Source of the DNA: Actinomycetes bacterium
GTDB lineage: Bacteria > Actinomycetota > Acidimicrobiia > Acidimicrobiales > Palsa-688
Reading direction: 5' to 3'
Length of the DNA stretch: 7,784 nucleotides
Assembly: GCA_021827225.1 (NCBI GenBank)
Contig: JAKAXG010000190.1
Location: 1-7,784, forward strand
Every line of letters begins with the position of its first letter. Position 1 is the first letter of the stretch. Shown piece by piece: positions 1 to 5,938 of this stretch. The notes under the pieces are model-generated. The model saw nothing but the letters and a program-made list of their open reading frames with translations. It searched no databases and was not told the DNA's origin. The translations under genes and the position numbers were made by a program.

Positions 1-447
1 GTCACCGTCGCGGCGGGCGGTCGTCGACATGGACGCCAGGTCCGAACCGATTCCCGGTTCGGTCATGGCGATAGCCGTTATCAGCTCCCCCGACGCAATC
101 CCCGGTAGCCACCGCTGCTTCTGCTCGTCGGTGCAGTAGTGCAGGAAGTACGGCAGGCAGATGTCGTTGTGCAGGGTGATGCCCAGTCCGGCGGCGCCGG
201 CGCCCACCGCCTGGACCTCCTCGCCGATCACCAGGTTGTAGCGGAAGTCGTCCACTCCCCCGCCGCCGAACTTCTCGGGGATGGCCATGCCCAGAAAGCC
301 GTGGCGGCCGGCCTCGGAGAACATGGACCGGGGGACGATGCCCGCCGCGTCCCACTCGTCTTTGTGGGGCACCACCTCCTTGTCGAGCCAGGCCCGGAAG
401 CTGGCCCGCAGTTCGTTGTGTTCCGGTTCGAAGAGGGCCCTGTCCAC
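1..447 (-). CDS. Acyl-CoA dehydrogenase, long-chain type, N-terminal part (3' end outside window)
   Basis: Flavoprotein expected to oxidise an acyl-CoA to the trans-2-enoyl-CoA, passing electrons to electron-transfer flavoprotein (family knowledge). Only the first 149 codons are here; the C-terminal half lies beyond the left edge. Reading the minus strand from a GTG at 447 gives a typical start (VDRALFEPEHNELRASFRAW), the N-terminal helical domain with PEKFGGGG near residues 57-64, a motif LHNDICLPY (92-100) like that of long-chain acyl-CoA dehydrogenases, and the FAD/substrate signature AMTEPGIGSDLAS (127-139). The catalytic Glu region is not in the window, so substrate class is a guess. The GTG start was chosen because it begins exactly where family members begin. 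The frame stays open further upstream but offers no better start. There is no clear ribosome binding site; a promoter-like pair just upstream suggests a leaderless mRNA. The gene is divergent from the pnt operon. It is a different paralogue from the dehydrogenase at the right edge: their overlapping segments differ widely. Confidence 0.9.
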   Translation of the reverse strand, partial: MDRALFEPEHNELRASFRAWLDKEVVPHKDEWDAAGIVPRSMFSEAGRHGFLGMAIPEKFGGGGVDDFRYNLVIGEEVQAVGAGAAGLGITLHNDICLPYFLHYCTDEQKQRWLPGIASGELITAIAMTEPGIGSDLASMSTTARRDGD

Positions 448-454
448 GCTCGCA

Positions 455-484
455 AAGTTACCGGTCGCCCCTTTGGACGCCCAA
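455..484 (-). promoter_or_regulatory. Putative promoter of the left acyl-CoA dehydrogenase (leaderless)
   Basis: On the minus strand TTGGGC (484-479) and TAACTT (460-455) are separated by 18 bases, matching a -35/-10 pair with the actinobacterial TANNNT -10 form. Seven bases separate the -10 from the GTG start at 447, so transcription would begin at or within a base of the start codon. No Shine-Dalgarno sequence lies in front of that GTG. Leaderless genes are common in actinobacteria. This is a pattern match only. Confidence 0.4.
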
Positions 485-573
485 CTGAGGATCAGGACTT
501 TCGGCCCGTCGTCGACCCCTCCGGAAGTTGTACGGTCCGGGAGTCGGGGTGGACAGCCCCGCAGAACTCCGTC

Positions 574-581
574 GAAGGAGA
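574..581 (+). promoter_or_regulatory. Ribosome binding site of pntAA
   Basis: GAAGGAGA lies six bases before the ATG at 588. It fixes that ATG as the start rather than the in-frame TTG at 528, which would add 20 Arg-rich residues and lacks such a site. Confidence 0.75.
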
Positions 582-587
582 GCCCGA

Positions 588-1994
588 ATGAGCGGAAGTT
601 CCGAGGCCGATCCAACGGCCATCGAGGCTGGGCCGACAGCCGCCGCCATCCCCCCGACGGCCGCCGCCGTCCAGCCGGGGGTCGCCGGCGGGGAGCCGTC
701 GGCCGCTGACGAGCCGGTCGCCACCATCGGGGTGCTGGCCGAGACCGGGCCCGGCGAACGCCGGGTGGCGCTGGTCCCCGACGGGGCCCGCCGGCTGGTC
801 AAGAGCGGCCTGGCCGTGATCGTCGAGGAGGGGGCGGGCGCCGGGGCGTGGTACCCCGACGACGCCTACCGGGACGCCGGCGCCGAGGTCGCCGGCCGCG
901 ACGAGGTCCTGCGCCGGGCCCGGATCCTGGTGGCGGTGTCGCGCCCCCCGGCGGAGGATCTGCGCCGGCTGGGGGCCGGCCAGGCGGTGGTCGGGCTGCT
1001 CGATCCCGCTTCGGACCCCGATCTGTTCACGGACCTGGCCGGCCGGCGGGTGTCGGCGCTCAGCCTCGAACGCCTGCCCCGCACTCTCAGCCGGGCGCAG
1101 TCGATGGACGTGCTCACCTCCCAGGCCAGCGTGGCCGGCTACAAGGCCGTGCTGGTGGCGGCCGTGGCGTTCGGCCGGTACTTCCCGTTGCTGATCACCG
1201 CGGCCGGGACCTCCCGCCCGGCCCGGGTGCTGGTGCTGGGGGCGGGGGTGGCCGGGCTGTCGGCCATCGGCACCGCCCGGCGTCTCGGCGCCGTGGTCAC
1301 CGGCTACGACGTGAGGCCCGAGACCCGCGGCGAGATCGAGTCGCTCGGGGCCAAGTTCCTGGAGCTCAAGTCAGTGGGCCCCGCCGGCGGCACCGGCGGC
1401 TACGCCCGGGCGCTGACCGCCGAGGAGCAGCGGGCCCAGCAGGAGGAGCTGGAATCGCTGCTGTCGTCTTTCGACGTGGTGATCACCACCGCCGCCGTGC
1501 CGGGGCGGCGCCCGCCACAGCTGGTGTCGACCGCGGCGGTGGCCCGCATGCGTCCCGGGACGGTCGTGGTGGACATGGCCTCGGGTCCTCTCGGCGGCAA
1601 CGTCGAGGGTTCGCTGCCCGGCTCCACCCTGGTGACGGCCAACGGGGTCACCCTCATCGGGGCGTCGGACCTGCCGGCGACCGTGCCCACCGCGGCGTCC
1701 GACGCTTTTTCCCAGAACATCTCCGCCGTCATCGCCCTGCTGGTCAAGGACGGCCGCCTGGCGGTGGACCTGGAGGACGAGGTGACAGCGGCGGTAGCGG
1801 TCACCCACGCCGGCCGGCTACTGCAGCCGGGGGTCCCGCCGCCGGCCGGGGGACCGCCGCCGGCCGCCGGAGCCGGAGCGCCCGCCGCCGGAGCCGGAGC
1901 GCCCGCCGCCGGGCCCGGTGAAGCCGGTCCGACCGAAGCCGCCACCGGAGCGGCCGTTCGCAGCGAAGCCACCTCTTACCAAGGAGCCCGATGA
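588..1994 (+). CDS. pntAA: NAD(P) transhydrogenase subunit alpha1 (NAD(H)-binding domain I)
   Basis: Peripheral cytoplasmic subunit of the proton-translocating transhydrogenase. It binds NAD(H) and exchanges hydride with NADP(H) on PntB. The 468-residue product holds a complete domain I at about residues 45-412: the family start TIGVLAETGPGERRVALVP (46-64), the RQD-loop region LSRAQSMD (167-174), SQASVAGYKAVL (178-189), and the dinucleotide fold ITAAGT with GAGVAGL (218-224) ending in YDVRPE. VITTAAVPGRRPPQLV (298-313) and GGN (336-338) are also clear. Oddities: a 42-residue Ala/Pro-rich N-terminal extension; a 55-residue Ala/Pro/Gly tail carrying a tandem repeat; R165 and Q171 one residue further apart than in homologues I recall; and ASGPLGGN where AAExGGN is usual. 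The family core is about 380 residues. The gene overlaps pntAB by ATGA, and pntAB's ribosome site lies in its last codons. There is no transmembrane part, consistent with the three-subunit form. Confidence 0.95.
   Translation: MSGSSEADPTAIEAGPTAAAIPPTAAAVQPGVAGGEPSAADEPVATIGVLAETGPGERRVALVPDGARRLVKSGLAVIVEEGAGAGAWYPDDAYRDAGAEVAGRDEVLRRARILVAVSRPPAEDLRRLGAGQAVVGLLDPASDPDLFTDLAGRRVSALSLERLPRTLSRAQSMDVLTSQASVAGYKAVLVAAVAFGRYFPLLITAAGTSRPARVLVLGAGVAGLSAIGTARRLGAVVTGYDVRPETRGEIESLGAKFLELKSVGPAGGTGGYARALTAEEQRAQQEELESLLSSFDVVITTAAVPGRRPPQLVSTAAVARMRPGTVVVDMASGPLGGNVEGSLPGSTLVTANGVTLIGASDLPATVPTAASDAFSQNISAVIALLVKDGRLAVDLEDEVTAAVAVTHAGRLLQPGVPPPAGGPPPAAGAGAPAAGAGAPAAGPGEAGPTEAATGAAVRSEATSYQGAR
1863..1904 (+). 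repeat. Two perfect 21-bp tandem repeats within pntAA
   Basis: The unit at 1863-1883 recurs exactly at 1884-1904, followed by eight more matching bases. The length is a multiple of three, so it encodes two copies of a seven-residue Ala/Gly/Pro unit (GAGAPAA) in the low-complexity tail of PntAA. Copy number can change here without breaking the frame. Confidence 0.9.
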
Positions 1995-2383
1995 ACCCGT
2001 CACTGCTCTCTGACATCAGCATCTTCGTGCTGAGCCTGCTGGTCGGCTTCGAGGTGATCAGCAAGGTGCCCGCCACCCTGCACACCCCGCTCATGTCGGC
2101 CGCCAACTCCATCCACGGCATCGTGTTCGTGGGGGCCATGCTGGCCGCCGCCACCGCCAACGACGCCGTCGGCTACGTCCTGGCCTTCTTGACCGCGGTG
2201 TTCGCCTCCGCCAACCTGGTCGGTGGCTACGCCGTCACCGACCGGATGCTGCAGATGTTCCGGTCCCGGCCGGTGGTGGCCAAGGCGCCCCCGGGCGGCG
2301 AAGCGGCGGCGACGGCGGCCGTGCCGGCGCCGACGAACGGCAAGGTCTCCGATTCGCGCGAGCTGCGCAGCGCCCAGCCATGA
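1991..2383 (+). CDS. pntAB: NAD(P) transhydrogenase subunit alpha2 (small membrane subunit)
   Basis: Small integral-membrane subunit of the transhydrogenase, pairing with PntB to form the proton channel. The 130-residue product has a hydrophobic helix at about 8-23, the diagnostic loop KVPATLHTPLMSAANSIHGI (25-44), a second helix at 41-56 and a third at 58-82, then TDRMLQMFR (83-91). The SIHGI form carries His where E. coli-type proteins have Ser; I recall His as usual in actinobacterial homologues. Residues 92-130 are a hydrophilic Ala/Pro-rich tail longer than the family core of about 95-100 residues. AAGGAG (1981-1986) lies four bases before the ATG, inside the end of pntAA. The ATG overlaps the pntAA stop, and the stop overlaps the pntB start, so the three subunits are probably translationally coupled. 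Confidence 0.95.
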   Translation: MNPSLLSDISIFVLSLLVGFEVISKVPATLHTPLMSAANSIHGIVFVGAMLAAATANDAVGYVLAFLTAVFASANLVGGYAVTDRMLQMFRSRPVVAKAPPGGEAAATAAVPAPTNGKVSDSRELRSAQP

Positions 2384-3801
2384 GCACCTTCGACGCCGTC
2401 ATCCGCCTCCTGTACCTGCTGGCCGCCGCCGGCTTCGTCGTCGGCCTGCACCTGATGAACTCGCCGGCCACCGCCCGCCGGGGCAGCCGGGTCTCCACCG
2501 TGTCGATGGCCGTCGCCGTGGCCGCCACCCTCGCCTTCATGGCCAACGACTTCCACACCCGCGCCTGGGGCTGGGCGGCGCTCGCCGCCGGGACGGCCAT
2601 CGGCGGGGGCGGAGGCTGGCGGATGGCCCGCCGGGTCAAGCTGACCGACATCCCGCAGCTGGTGAGCCTGTTCAACGCCGTCGGCGGCGGCGCGGCAGCT
2701 TTGGTCGCCATCAACGACTTCATCCGCCTGAGCCCCCTCGGCTCGGCGTCCCTCACCCCCCGGGTCACGGTCACCACCGTCCTGGACGTGGTCATCGGGG
2801 TGATCACCTTCACCGGCTCGCTCATCGCCGCCGGCAAGCTGCAGGGCATCATCTCCGGGGCGCCGGTGGTGTGGAGAGGCTCCCGGGCGCTCAACGCCGT
2901 GCTGGCGGCGGGCGTGCTGGTGATGGCCGGCTTCATCCTGGCCGGGTCCACCGACTCCGCCCTGCTGTGGGGCATGGCCGCCGCCCTGGCCGTGGTGGGG
3001 GTGCTGCTGGTGCTGCCCATCGGCGGGGCGGACATGCCGGTGGTCATCTCCCTGCTGAACGCCTTCACCGGAACGGCGGTGGCCATGGCCGGCTTCGTGA
3101 TCGAGAACTCGGCGCTGATCATCGCCGGGGCCCTGGTCGGCGCCTCCGGGACCATCCTCACCAAGCTGATGGCCGACGCCATGAACCGGCCGGTGCTGGC
3201 CATCATCGCCGGCGGCTTCGGCACCGGCGACTCCCCGGTCGCGGTGACCGGGGCCGGCGGGTCGTCGGTGCAGTCCATCAACCCCGACGACGCCGCCATC
3301 CAGATGGCCTACGCCTCCAAGGTGATCATCGTCCCCGGCTACGGCCTGGCCGCCGCCCAGGCCCAGCACGAGGTCCGGGCCCTGGCCGACCTGCTCGAGG
3401 AGAGGGGCGTCGAGGTGAGCTACGCCATCCACCCGGTGGCCGGGCGCATGCCCGGGCACATGAACGTGCTGCTCGCCGAGGCGAACGTGCCCTACGAGCA
3501 GCTCAAGGAGATGTCCGAGGTGAACCCCGAGTTCGACCAGACCGACGTGGCGCTGGTCATCGGTGCCAACGACGTGGTCAACCCGGCCGCCCGCCGGCCC
3601 GGCACGCCCATCTCGGGCATGCCCATCCTCGACGTGGACCACGCTCGCAGCGTGATCGTCATCAAACGGTCGATGGGCCACGGCTACTCCGGACTGGAGA
3701 ACGAGCTCTACACCGACGCCCGCACCCACATGCTCTTCGCCGACGCCAAGGCCGGGCTGGCCGAGCTGGCCGCGTCGGTCAAAGAGTTGGTCGGGAGTTG
3801 A
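2380..3801 (+). CDS. pntB: NAD(P) transhydrogenase subunit beta (membrane domain II and NADP(H)-binding domain III)
   Basis: Membrane subunit that couples proton entry to hydride transfer from NADH to NADP+. At 473 residues it is full length. The first 285 or so residues form several transmembrane helices, including LTDIPQLVSLFNAVGGGAAA (88-107), TFTGSLIAAGKLQGI (143-157) and GGADMPVVISLLNAFTG (215-231). N99 sits where E. coli PntB has His91; Asn occurs there in many split-type enzymes as I recall. The cytoplasmic NADP(H) domain is canonical: PGYGLAAAQAQHEVR (319-333), HPVAGRMPGHMNVLLAEANV (351-370), GANDVVNPAAR (395-405), GMPILDV (413-419), KRSMGHGYSGLEN (429-441) and MLFADAK (451-457). The ATG overlaps the pntAB stop, and no Shine-Dalgarno sequence precedes it, so translation probably depends on ribosomes finishing pntAB. 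It is the last gene of the operon. Confidence 0.96.
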   Translation: MSTFDAVIRLLYLLAAAGFVVGLHLMNSPATARRGSRVSTVSMAVAVAATLAFMANDFHTRAWGWAALAAGTAIGGGGGWRMARRVKLTDIPQLVSLFNAVGGGAAALVAINDFIRLSPLGSASLTPRVTVTTVLDVVIGVITFTGSLIAAGKLQGIISGAPVVWRGSRALNAVLAAGVLVMAGFILAGSTDSALLWGMAAALAVVGVLLVLPIGGADMPVVISLLNAFTGTAVAMAGFVIENSALIIAGALVGASGTILTKLMADAMNRPVLAIIAGGFGTGDSPVAVTGAGGSSVQSINPDDAAIQMAYASKVIIVPGYGLAAAQAQHEVRALADLLEERGVEVSYAIHPVAGRMPGHMNVLLAEANVPYEQLKEMSEVNPEFDQTDVALVIGANDVVNPAARRPGTPISGMPILDVDHARSVIVIKRSMGHGYSGLENELYTDARTHMLFADAKAGLAELAASVKELVGS

Positions 3802-3826
3802 GGGCCGCGAGGGCAGCGGGACCCTG

Positions 3827-3937
3827 ATGCGCTGCTACGGTGACCTGCCGATCACGGGGCGCAGCAATGCGCTGACGCCGGTCCCGCCGGGGGCGTCGGG
3901 GTCAGCGGAGGACGAGCGAGAACACTGGGAAGGTTGA
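3827..3937 (+). CDS. Possible 36-codon leader ORF upstream of the unknown gene
   Basis: An ATG at 3827 opens a frame of 36 codons (beginning MRCYGDLPITGRSNALTPV) ending in TGA at 3935-3937, two bases before the ATG of the next gene. A weak GGGA lies just upstream. The reading is free of hydrophobic segments, ends in acidic residues, and has less GC-biased third positions than its neighbours. I recognise no family. It might be a translated leader coupling ribosomes into the next gene, or chance: open frames of this length are common at this GC content. Confidence 0.25.
   Translation: MRCYGDLPITGRSNALTPVPPGASGSAEDEREHWEG
3836..3841 (+). promoter_or_regulatory. Possible -10 hexamer upstream of the unknown gene
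   Basis: TACGGT lies about 100 bases before the ATG at 3940. The identical hexamer stands upstream of pntAA at 531-536. No convincing -35 is seen at normal spacing. If used, it gives a 5' leader of about 90 bases and starts inside the possible 36-codon ORF, ruling that ORF out for this transcript. Confidence 0.25.
3874..3897 (+). terminator. Weak hairpin downstream of pntB
   Basis: GACGCC (3874-3879) and GGCGTC (3892-3897) can form a six-pair stem about 75 bases after the pntB stop. An alternative inner CCGG hairpin competes with it. No T-run follows, so this is at best a weak or Rho-assisted signal. Confidence 0.2.
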
Positions 3938-3939
3938 CT

Positions 3940-4353
3940 ATGCGGTGGGGCAAGAAGAAGCGAGGCGCCGACGAGAACCGCGAGGTCGTCCGGGAAGCCG
4001 AGCGGATGCTTGAAGGACGTACCCTCGAGAGCTTCATCGCCCGCCGGGAACGGGTGCCGGCCTGGAGCCTGATCGCCCTGCTGGGCCACGGCAGCCGCCG
4101 GGACCTACTCCGGCTGGCATCCCCGCTCGCCTCCCCCGACCCCTCCGGCTGGTCGGGCACGGTGGCCCGCCTGGCCCGCGACCTGCTGGCCATGACCGAG
4201 GACGAGGCCAGCCTGCTGCGCCTGCAGCGCCGGTCGCTCATCCCCCTGGAGCTGCGCCTGCTCGGAGGGCTGACGAACCCGCCCGCCACCCCCACCGACC
4301 TGTTCCTGTTGGTCAACAGCTCCCTGGAGAGCCCCCTCTCGCCGGAGTTCTGA
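3940..4353 (+). CDS. Unrecognised 137-residue protein
   Basis: I do not recognise the family. The start is the ATG at 3940, with GGGAAGG (3927-3933) six bases upstream; the in-frame TTG at 3934 abuts that site and is less likely. Codon third positions are strongly G/C, like neighbouring genes, which supports real coding. The product is soluble-looking, with no signal peptide or transmembrane segment. A very basic start (MRWGKKKRG) leads into a charged helix (about 11-38) with many Glu/Arg residues. Then come VPAWSLIALLGHGSRRDLL (39-57), a Pro/Ser turn (61-72), two Leu-rich amphipathic helices (73-109) including LRLQRRSLIPLELRLLGG, and a Pro-rich end. Such helical content would suit a small adaptor or regulator, but no function can be assigned. 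It sits alone between the pnt operon and the aldehyde dehydrogenase, with about 100-140 bases on either side. Confidence 0.8.
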   Translation: MRWGKKKRGADENREVVREAERMLEGRTLESFIARRERVPAWSLIALLGHGSRRDLLRLASPLASPDPSGWSGTVARLARDLLAMTEDEASLLRLQRRSLIPLELRLLGGLTNPPATPTDLFLLVNSSLESPLSPEF

Positions 4354-4367
4354 CCCCGGGTCGTTTT
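4352..4367 (+). terminator. Weak terminator at the end of the unknown gene
   Basis: GACC (4352-4355) and GGTC (4359-4362) form a short stem with a three-base loop, and TTTT follows at 4364-4367. The stem overlaps the stop codon of the unknown gene. The T-run is unusual for this GC-rich window, but four pairs is short for an intrinsic terminator. Confidence 0.25.
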
Positions 4368-4391
4368 CTCCCTATCAGGGCGTTTGCCGGC

Positions 4392-4421
4392 TTTCGCGGC
4401 CTGGGCGGCCACCGGTAGCCT
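4392..4421 (+). promoter_or_regulatory. Putative promoter of the aldehyde dehydrogenase
   Basis: TTTCGC (4392-4397) and TAGCCT (4416-4421) are 18 bases apart and fit a weak -35 with a TANNNT -10. Transcription would begin near 4428, leaving a short leader with the ribosome site at 4441-4448. The same TAGCCT occurs in front of the downstream hydratase. Confidence 0.35.
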
Positions 4422-4440
4422 CGAAGGACAGCCCACAGAC

Positions 4441-4448
4441 GGGGAGGA
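4441..4448 (+). promoter_or_regulatory. Ribosome binding site of the aldehyde dehydrogenase
   Basis: GGGGAGGA ends nine bases before the ATG at 4458 and supports that start, which keeps the low-complexity N-terminal extension in the product. Confidence 0.65.
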
Positions 4449-4457
4449 CGGTTCGAC

Positions 4458-5909
4458 ATGACCTCACTGGCCGATCGCCACAGCGGACCCGGCGAGCCCG
4501 GCGCGTCCAGCGGCGGCTCCGCCGACGGCACCCCGACCGACGCCGCCGGCCCGGCCGCGGCCACCGTCGCCCGGCTCCGCAGCAGTTTCGGGACCGGCCG
4601 CACCCGCCCCCTCGACTGGCGGATCCGCCAGCTGCAGGGCATCGCCCGGCTCCTGTCCGAGCGGGAGGCCGAGATCGCCGCCGCCCTCGGGGCCGATCTC
4701 GGCCGCAGTCCCCACGACGCCTGGTTCGGTGACATCGCCTCCACCAAGGGGGAGGTGGAGTACGCCATCCGCCACGTGGAGAAGTGGATGCGGCCCAAAC
4801 GGGTGGGCGTCCCGCTGGCCGTCATGCCCGGCCGGGCCTCGTACCGCTACGAGCCGCTCGGCGTGGTCCTGGTCATCGGCCCGTGGAACTATCCCTTCTA
4901 CCTGTGCCTCGCCCCCCTGGTCGGGGCTCTGGCCGCCGGCAATTGCGTGGTCCTCAAGCCGTCCGAGCACGCCCCCGAGTCGTCGCGGACCATGGCCGAG
5001 CTGATCCCCCGGTACCTGGACGCCGACGCGGTGGCCGTGGTGGAAGGCGACGCGGAGGTCACCCGCCAGCTGATCGACGCCCGGGTGGACCACGTGTTCT
5101 TCACCGGCGGCACGGAGATCGGCCGCAAGATCATGGAGGCCGCCGCCCCCCACCTGACCCCGGTGACGCTCGAGCTGGGCGGCAAGAGCCCGGCCATCGT
5201 GACCGCCAACGCCGACGTCGAGGTGGCGGCCCGGCGCATCGTGTGGGGCAAGATCGTCAACTCCGGCCAGACCTGCATCGCCACCGACTACGTCCTGGTC
5301 GAGAACGCGGTGAAGGACCGCCTGGTCGCCGAAGTGAAGAAGAGCCTGGCGGCCATGCGCCGCGACGACCCCGGGCCGCAGCCGATCGTCAATCAGCGCC
5401 AGTTCGACCGCCTGTCCGGCCTGCTGGAGGAGAACCCCGGGCAGGTGGTGACCGGGGGCGGCTGCGCCGCCGCCAGCCGGGCCGTGGAGCCGACCGTCGT
5501 GGTCGACCCCGACCCCGGTTCGTCGCTGATGCAGGGAGAGATCTTCGGCCCCATCCTGCCCGTGGTCGGGGTCGGGTCCCTGAGCGAGGCCATCGAGTTC
5601 GTCAACGCCCGCGAGAAGCCGCTGGCCGCCTACATATTCAGCGAGAGCAAGGAGGAGGTCGACCGGGTGTTCTCGGAGATCTCCTCCGGCGGGGCGGTCG
5701 CCAACCATACGCTCATGCACGTCCTCGCCCCCCAGCTCCCCTTCGGGGGCGTGGGAGCCAGCGGCATGGGCGCCTACCACGGCAAGTGGGGCTTCGAGTG
5801 CTTCAGCCACCGCAAGGCCACGCTCGAGATGCGCACCAAGCCCGATCTGAAGCTCATCTACCCGCCGTACTCGGGGCTGGCCAAGAAGCTCATGCGCAAG
5901 CTCGCGTAG
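4458..5909 (+). CDS. Aldehyde dehydrogenase, class 3 (fatty/coniferyl aldehyde type)
   Basis: NAD(P)+-dependent oxidation of an aldehyde to the carboxylate. The class-3 group includes fatty-aldehyde and coniferyl-aldehyde enzymes, so the substrate here is probably long-chain or aromatic. The 483-residue product has all core motifs: GPWNYPF (141-147), LKPSEHAPESS (166-176), FTGGTEIGRKIMEAAAPHL (215-233), ELGGKSP with general base E239 (239-245), NSGQTCIATDY with nucleophile C273 (268-278), and EIFGPILPVV (361-370). PFGGVGASGMGAYHGKWGF (428-446) and FSHRKA (449-454) complete the class-3 signature. The family core starts near residue 36 (TVARLRSSFGTGRTRP); the first 35 residues are Ser/Gly/Pro-rich and not homologous to anything I know. 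NHTLMH (416-421) has His where I recall Asp. The end, YPPYSGLAKKLMRKLA, is basic and amphipathic like class-3 tails, and could touch membrane. A crotonase follows after 29 bases, which suggests linked acyl catabolism. Confidence 0.93.
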   Translation: MTSLADRHSGPGEPGASSGGSADGTPTDAAGPAAATVARLRSSFGTGRTRPLDWRIRQLQGIARLLSEREAEIAAALGADLGRSPHDAWFGDIASTKGEVEYAIRHVEKWMRPKRVGVPLAVMPGRASYRYEPLGVVLVIGPWNYPFYLCLAPLVGALAAGNCVVLKPSEHAPESSRTMAELIPRYLDADAVAVVEGDAEVTRQLIDARVDHVFFTGGTEIGRKIMEAAAPHLTPVTLELGGKSPAIVTANADVEVAARRIVWGKIVNSGQTCIATDYVLVENAVKDRLVAEVKKSLAAMRRDDPGPQPIVNQRQFDRLSGLLEENPGQVVTGGGCAAASRAVEPTVVVDPDPGSSLMQGEIFGPILPVVGVGSLSEAIEFVNAREKPLAAYIFSESKEEVDRVFSEISSGGAVANHTLMHVLAPQLPFGGVGASGMGAYHGKWGFECFSHRKATLEMRTKPDLKLIYPPYSGLAKKLMRKLA

Positions 5910-5922
5910 GACCCTGCCGGAT

Positions 5923-5928
5923 TAGCCT
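5923..5928 (+). promoter_or_regulatory. Possible -10 for the enoyl-CoA hydratase (near-leaderless start)
   Basis: TAGCCT lies ten bases before the ATG at 5939, and no Shine-Dalgarno sequence is present between the aldehyde dehydrogenase stop and that ATG. Transcription from here would give a leader of zero to a few bases. No good -35 is seen, since the region upstream is the end of the aldehyde dehydrogenase gene. Confidence 0.35.
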
Positions 5929-5938
5929 GCGCCCGCAT

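Larger units (their letters stand above)
448..587. promoter_or_regulatory. Divergent control region between the acyl-CoA dehydrogenase and pnt operon
   Basis: This 140-base region separates two divergent genes and must hold both promoters. The minus-strand promoter is listed separately. For the plus strand, TACGGT (531-536) is a possible -10 for pntAA, about 50 bases before its start, but I see no good -35 at normal spacing. The same hexamer is embedded in an imperfect 20-base dyad (521-540) with perfect CCGGA/TCCGG outer arms. Such a dyad could be a repressor operator, though 5-base arms occur easily by chance at this GC content. No regulator gene is in the window. Confidence 0.35.

Noticed and set aside
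528..587. TTG start at 528 for pntAA
   Set aside because: It would add 20 residues including RRRR and has no ribosome site, whereas the ATG at 588 has GAAGGAGA at proper spacing.
2380..2383. Missing ribosome site before pntB as a sign of a wrong start or broken gene
   Set aside because: The ATGA overlap with pntAB explains initiation by coupling, and the protein start is normal for the family.
2227..3729. 500-codon open frame antisense to pntB
   Set aside because: It is rich in Gly, His and Asp with no domain motifs, and lies opposite a fully conserved PntB. Long antisense frames are expected at this GC content.
2223..3827. 534-codon plus-strand frame overlapping pntB
   Set aside because: It is an Arg/Pro-rich frame-shifted reading of pntAB and pntB without recognisable protein features.
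4464..5810. 448-codon open frame antisense to the aldehyde dehydrogenase
   Set aside because: It is low-complexity Gly/Asp/His-rich sequence without motifs, opposite a gene with all catalytic residues intact.
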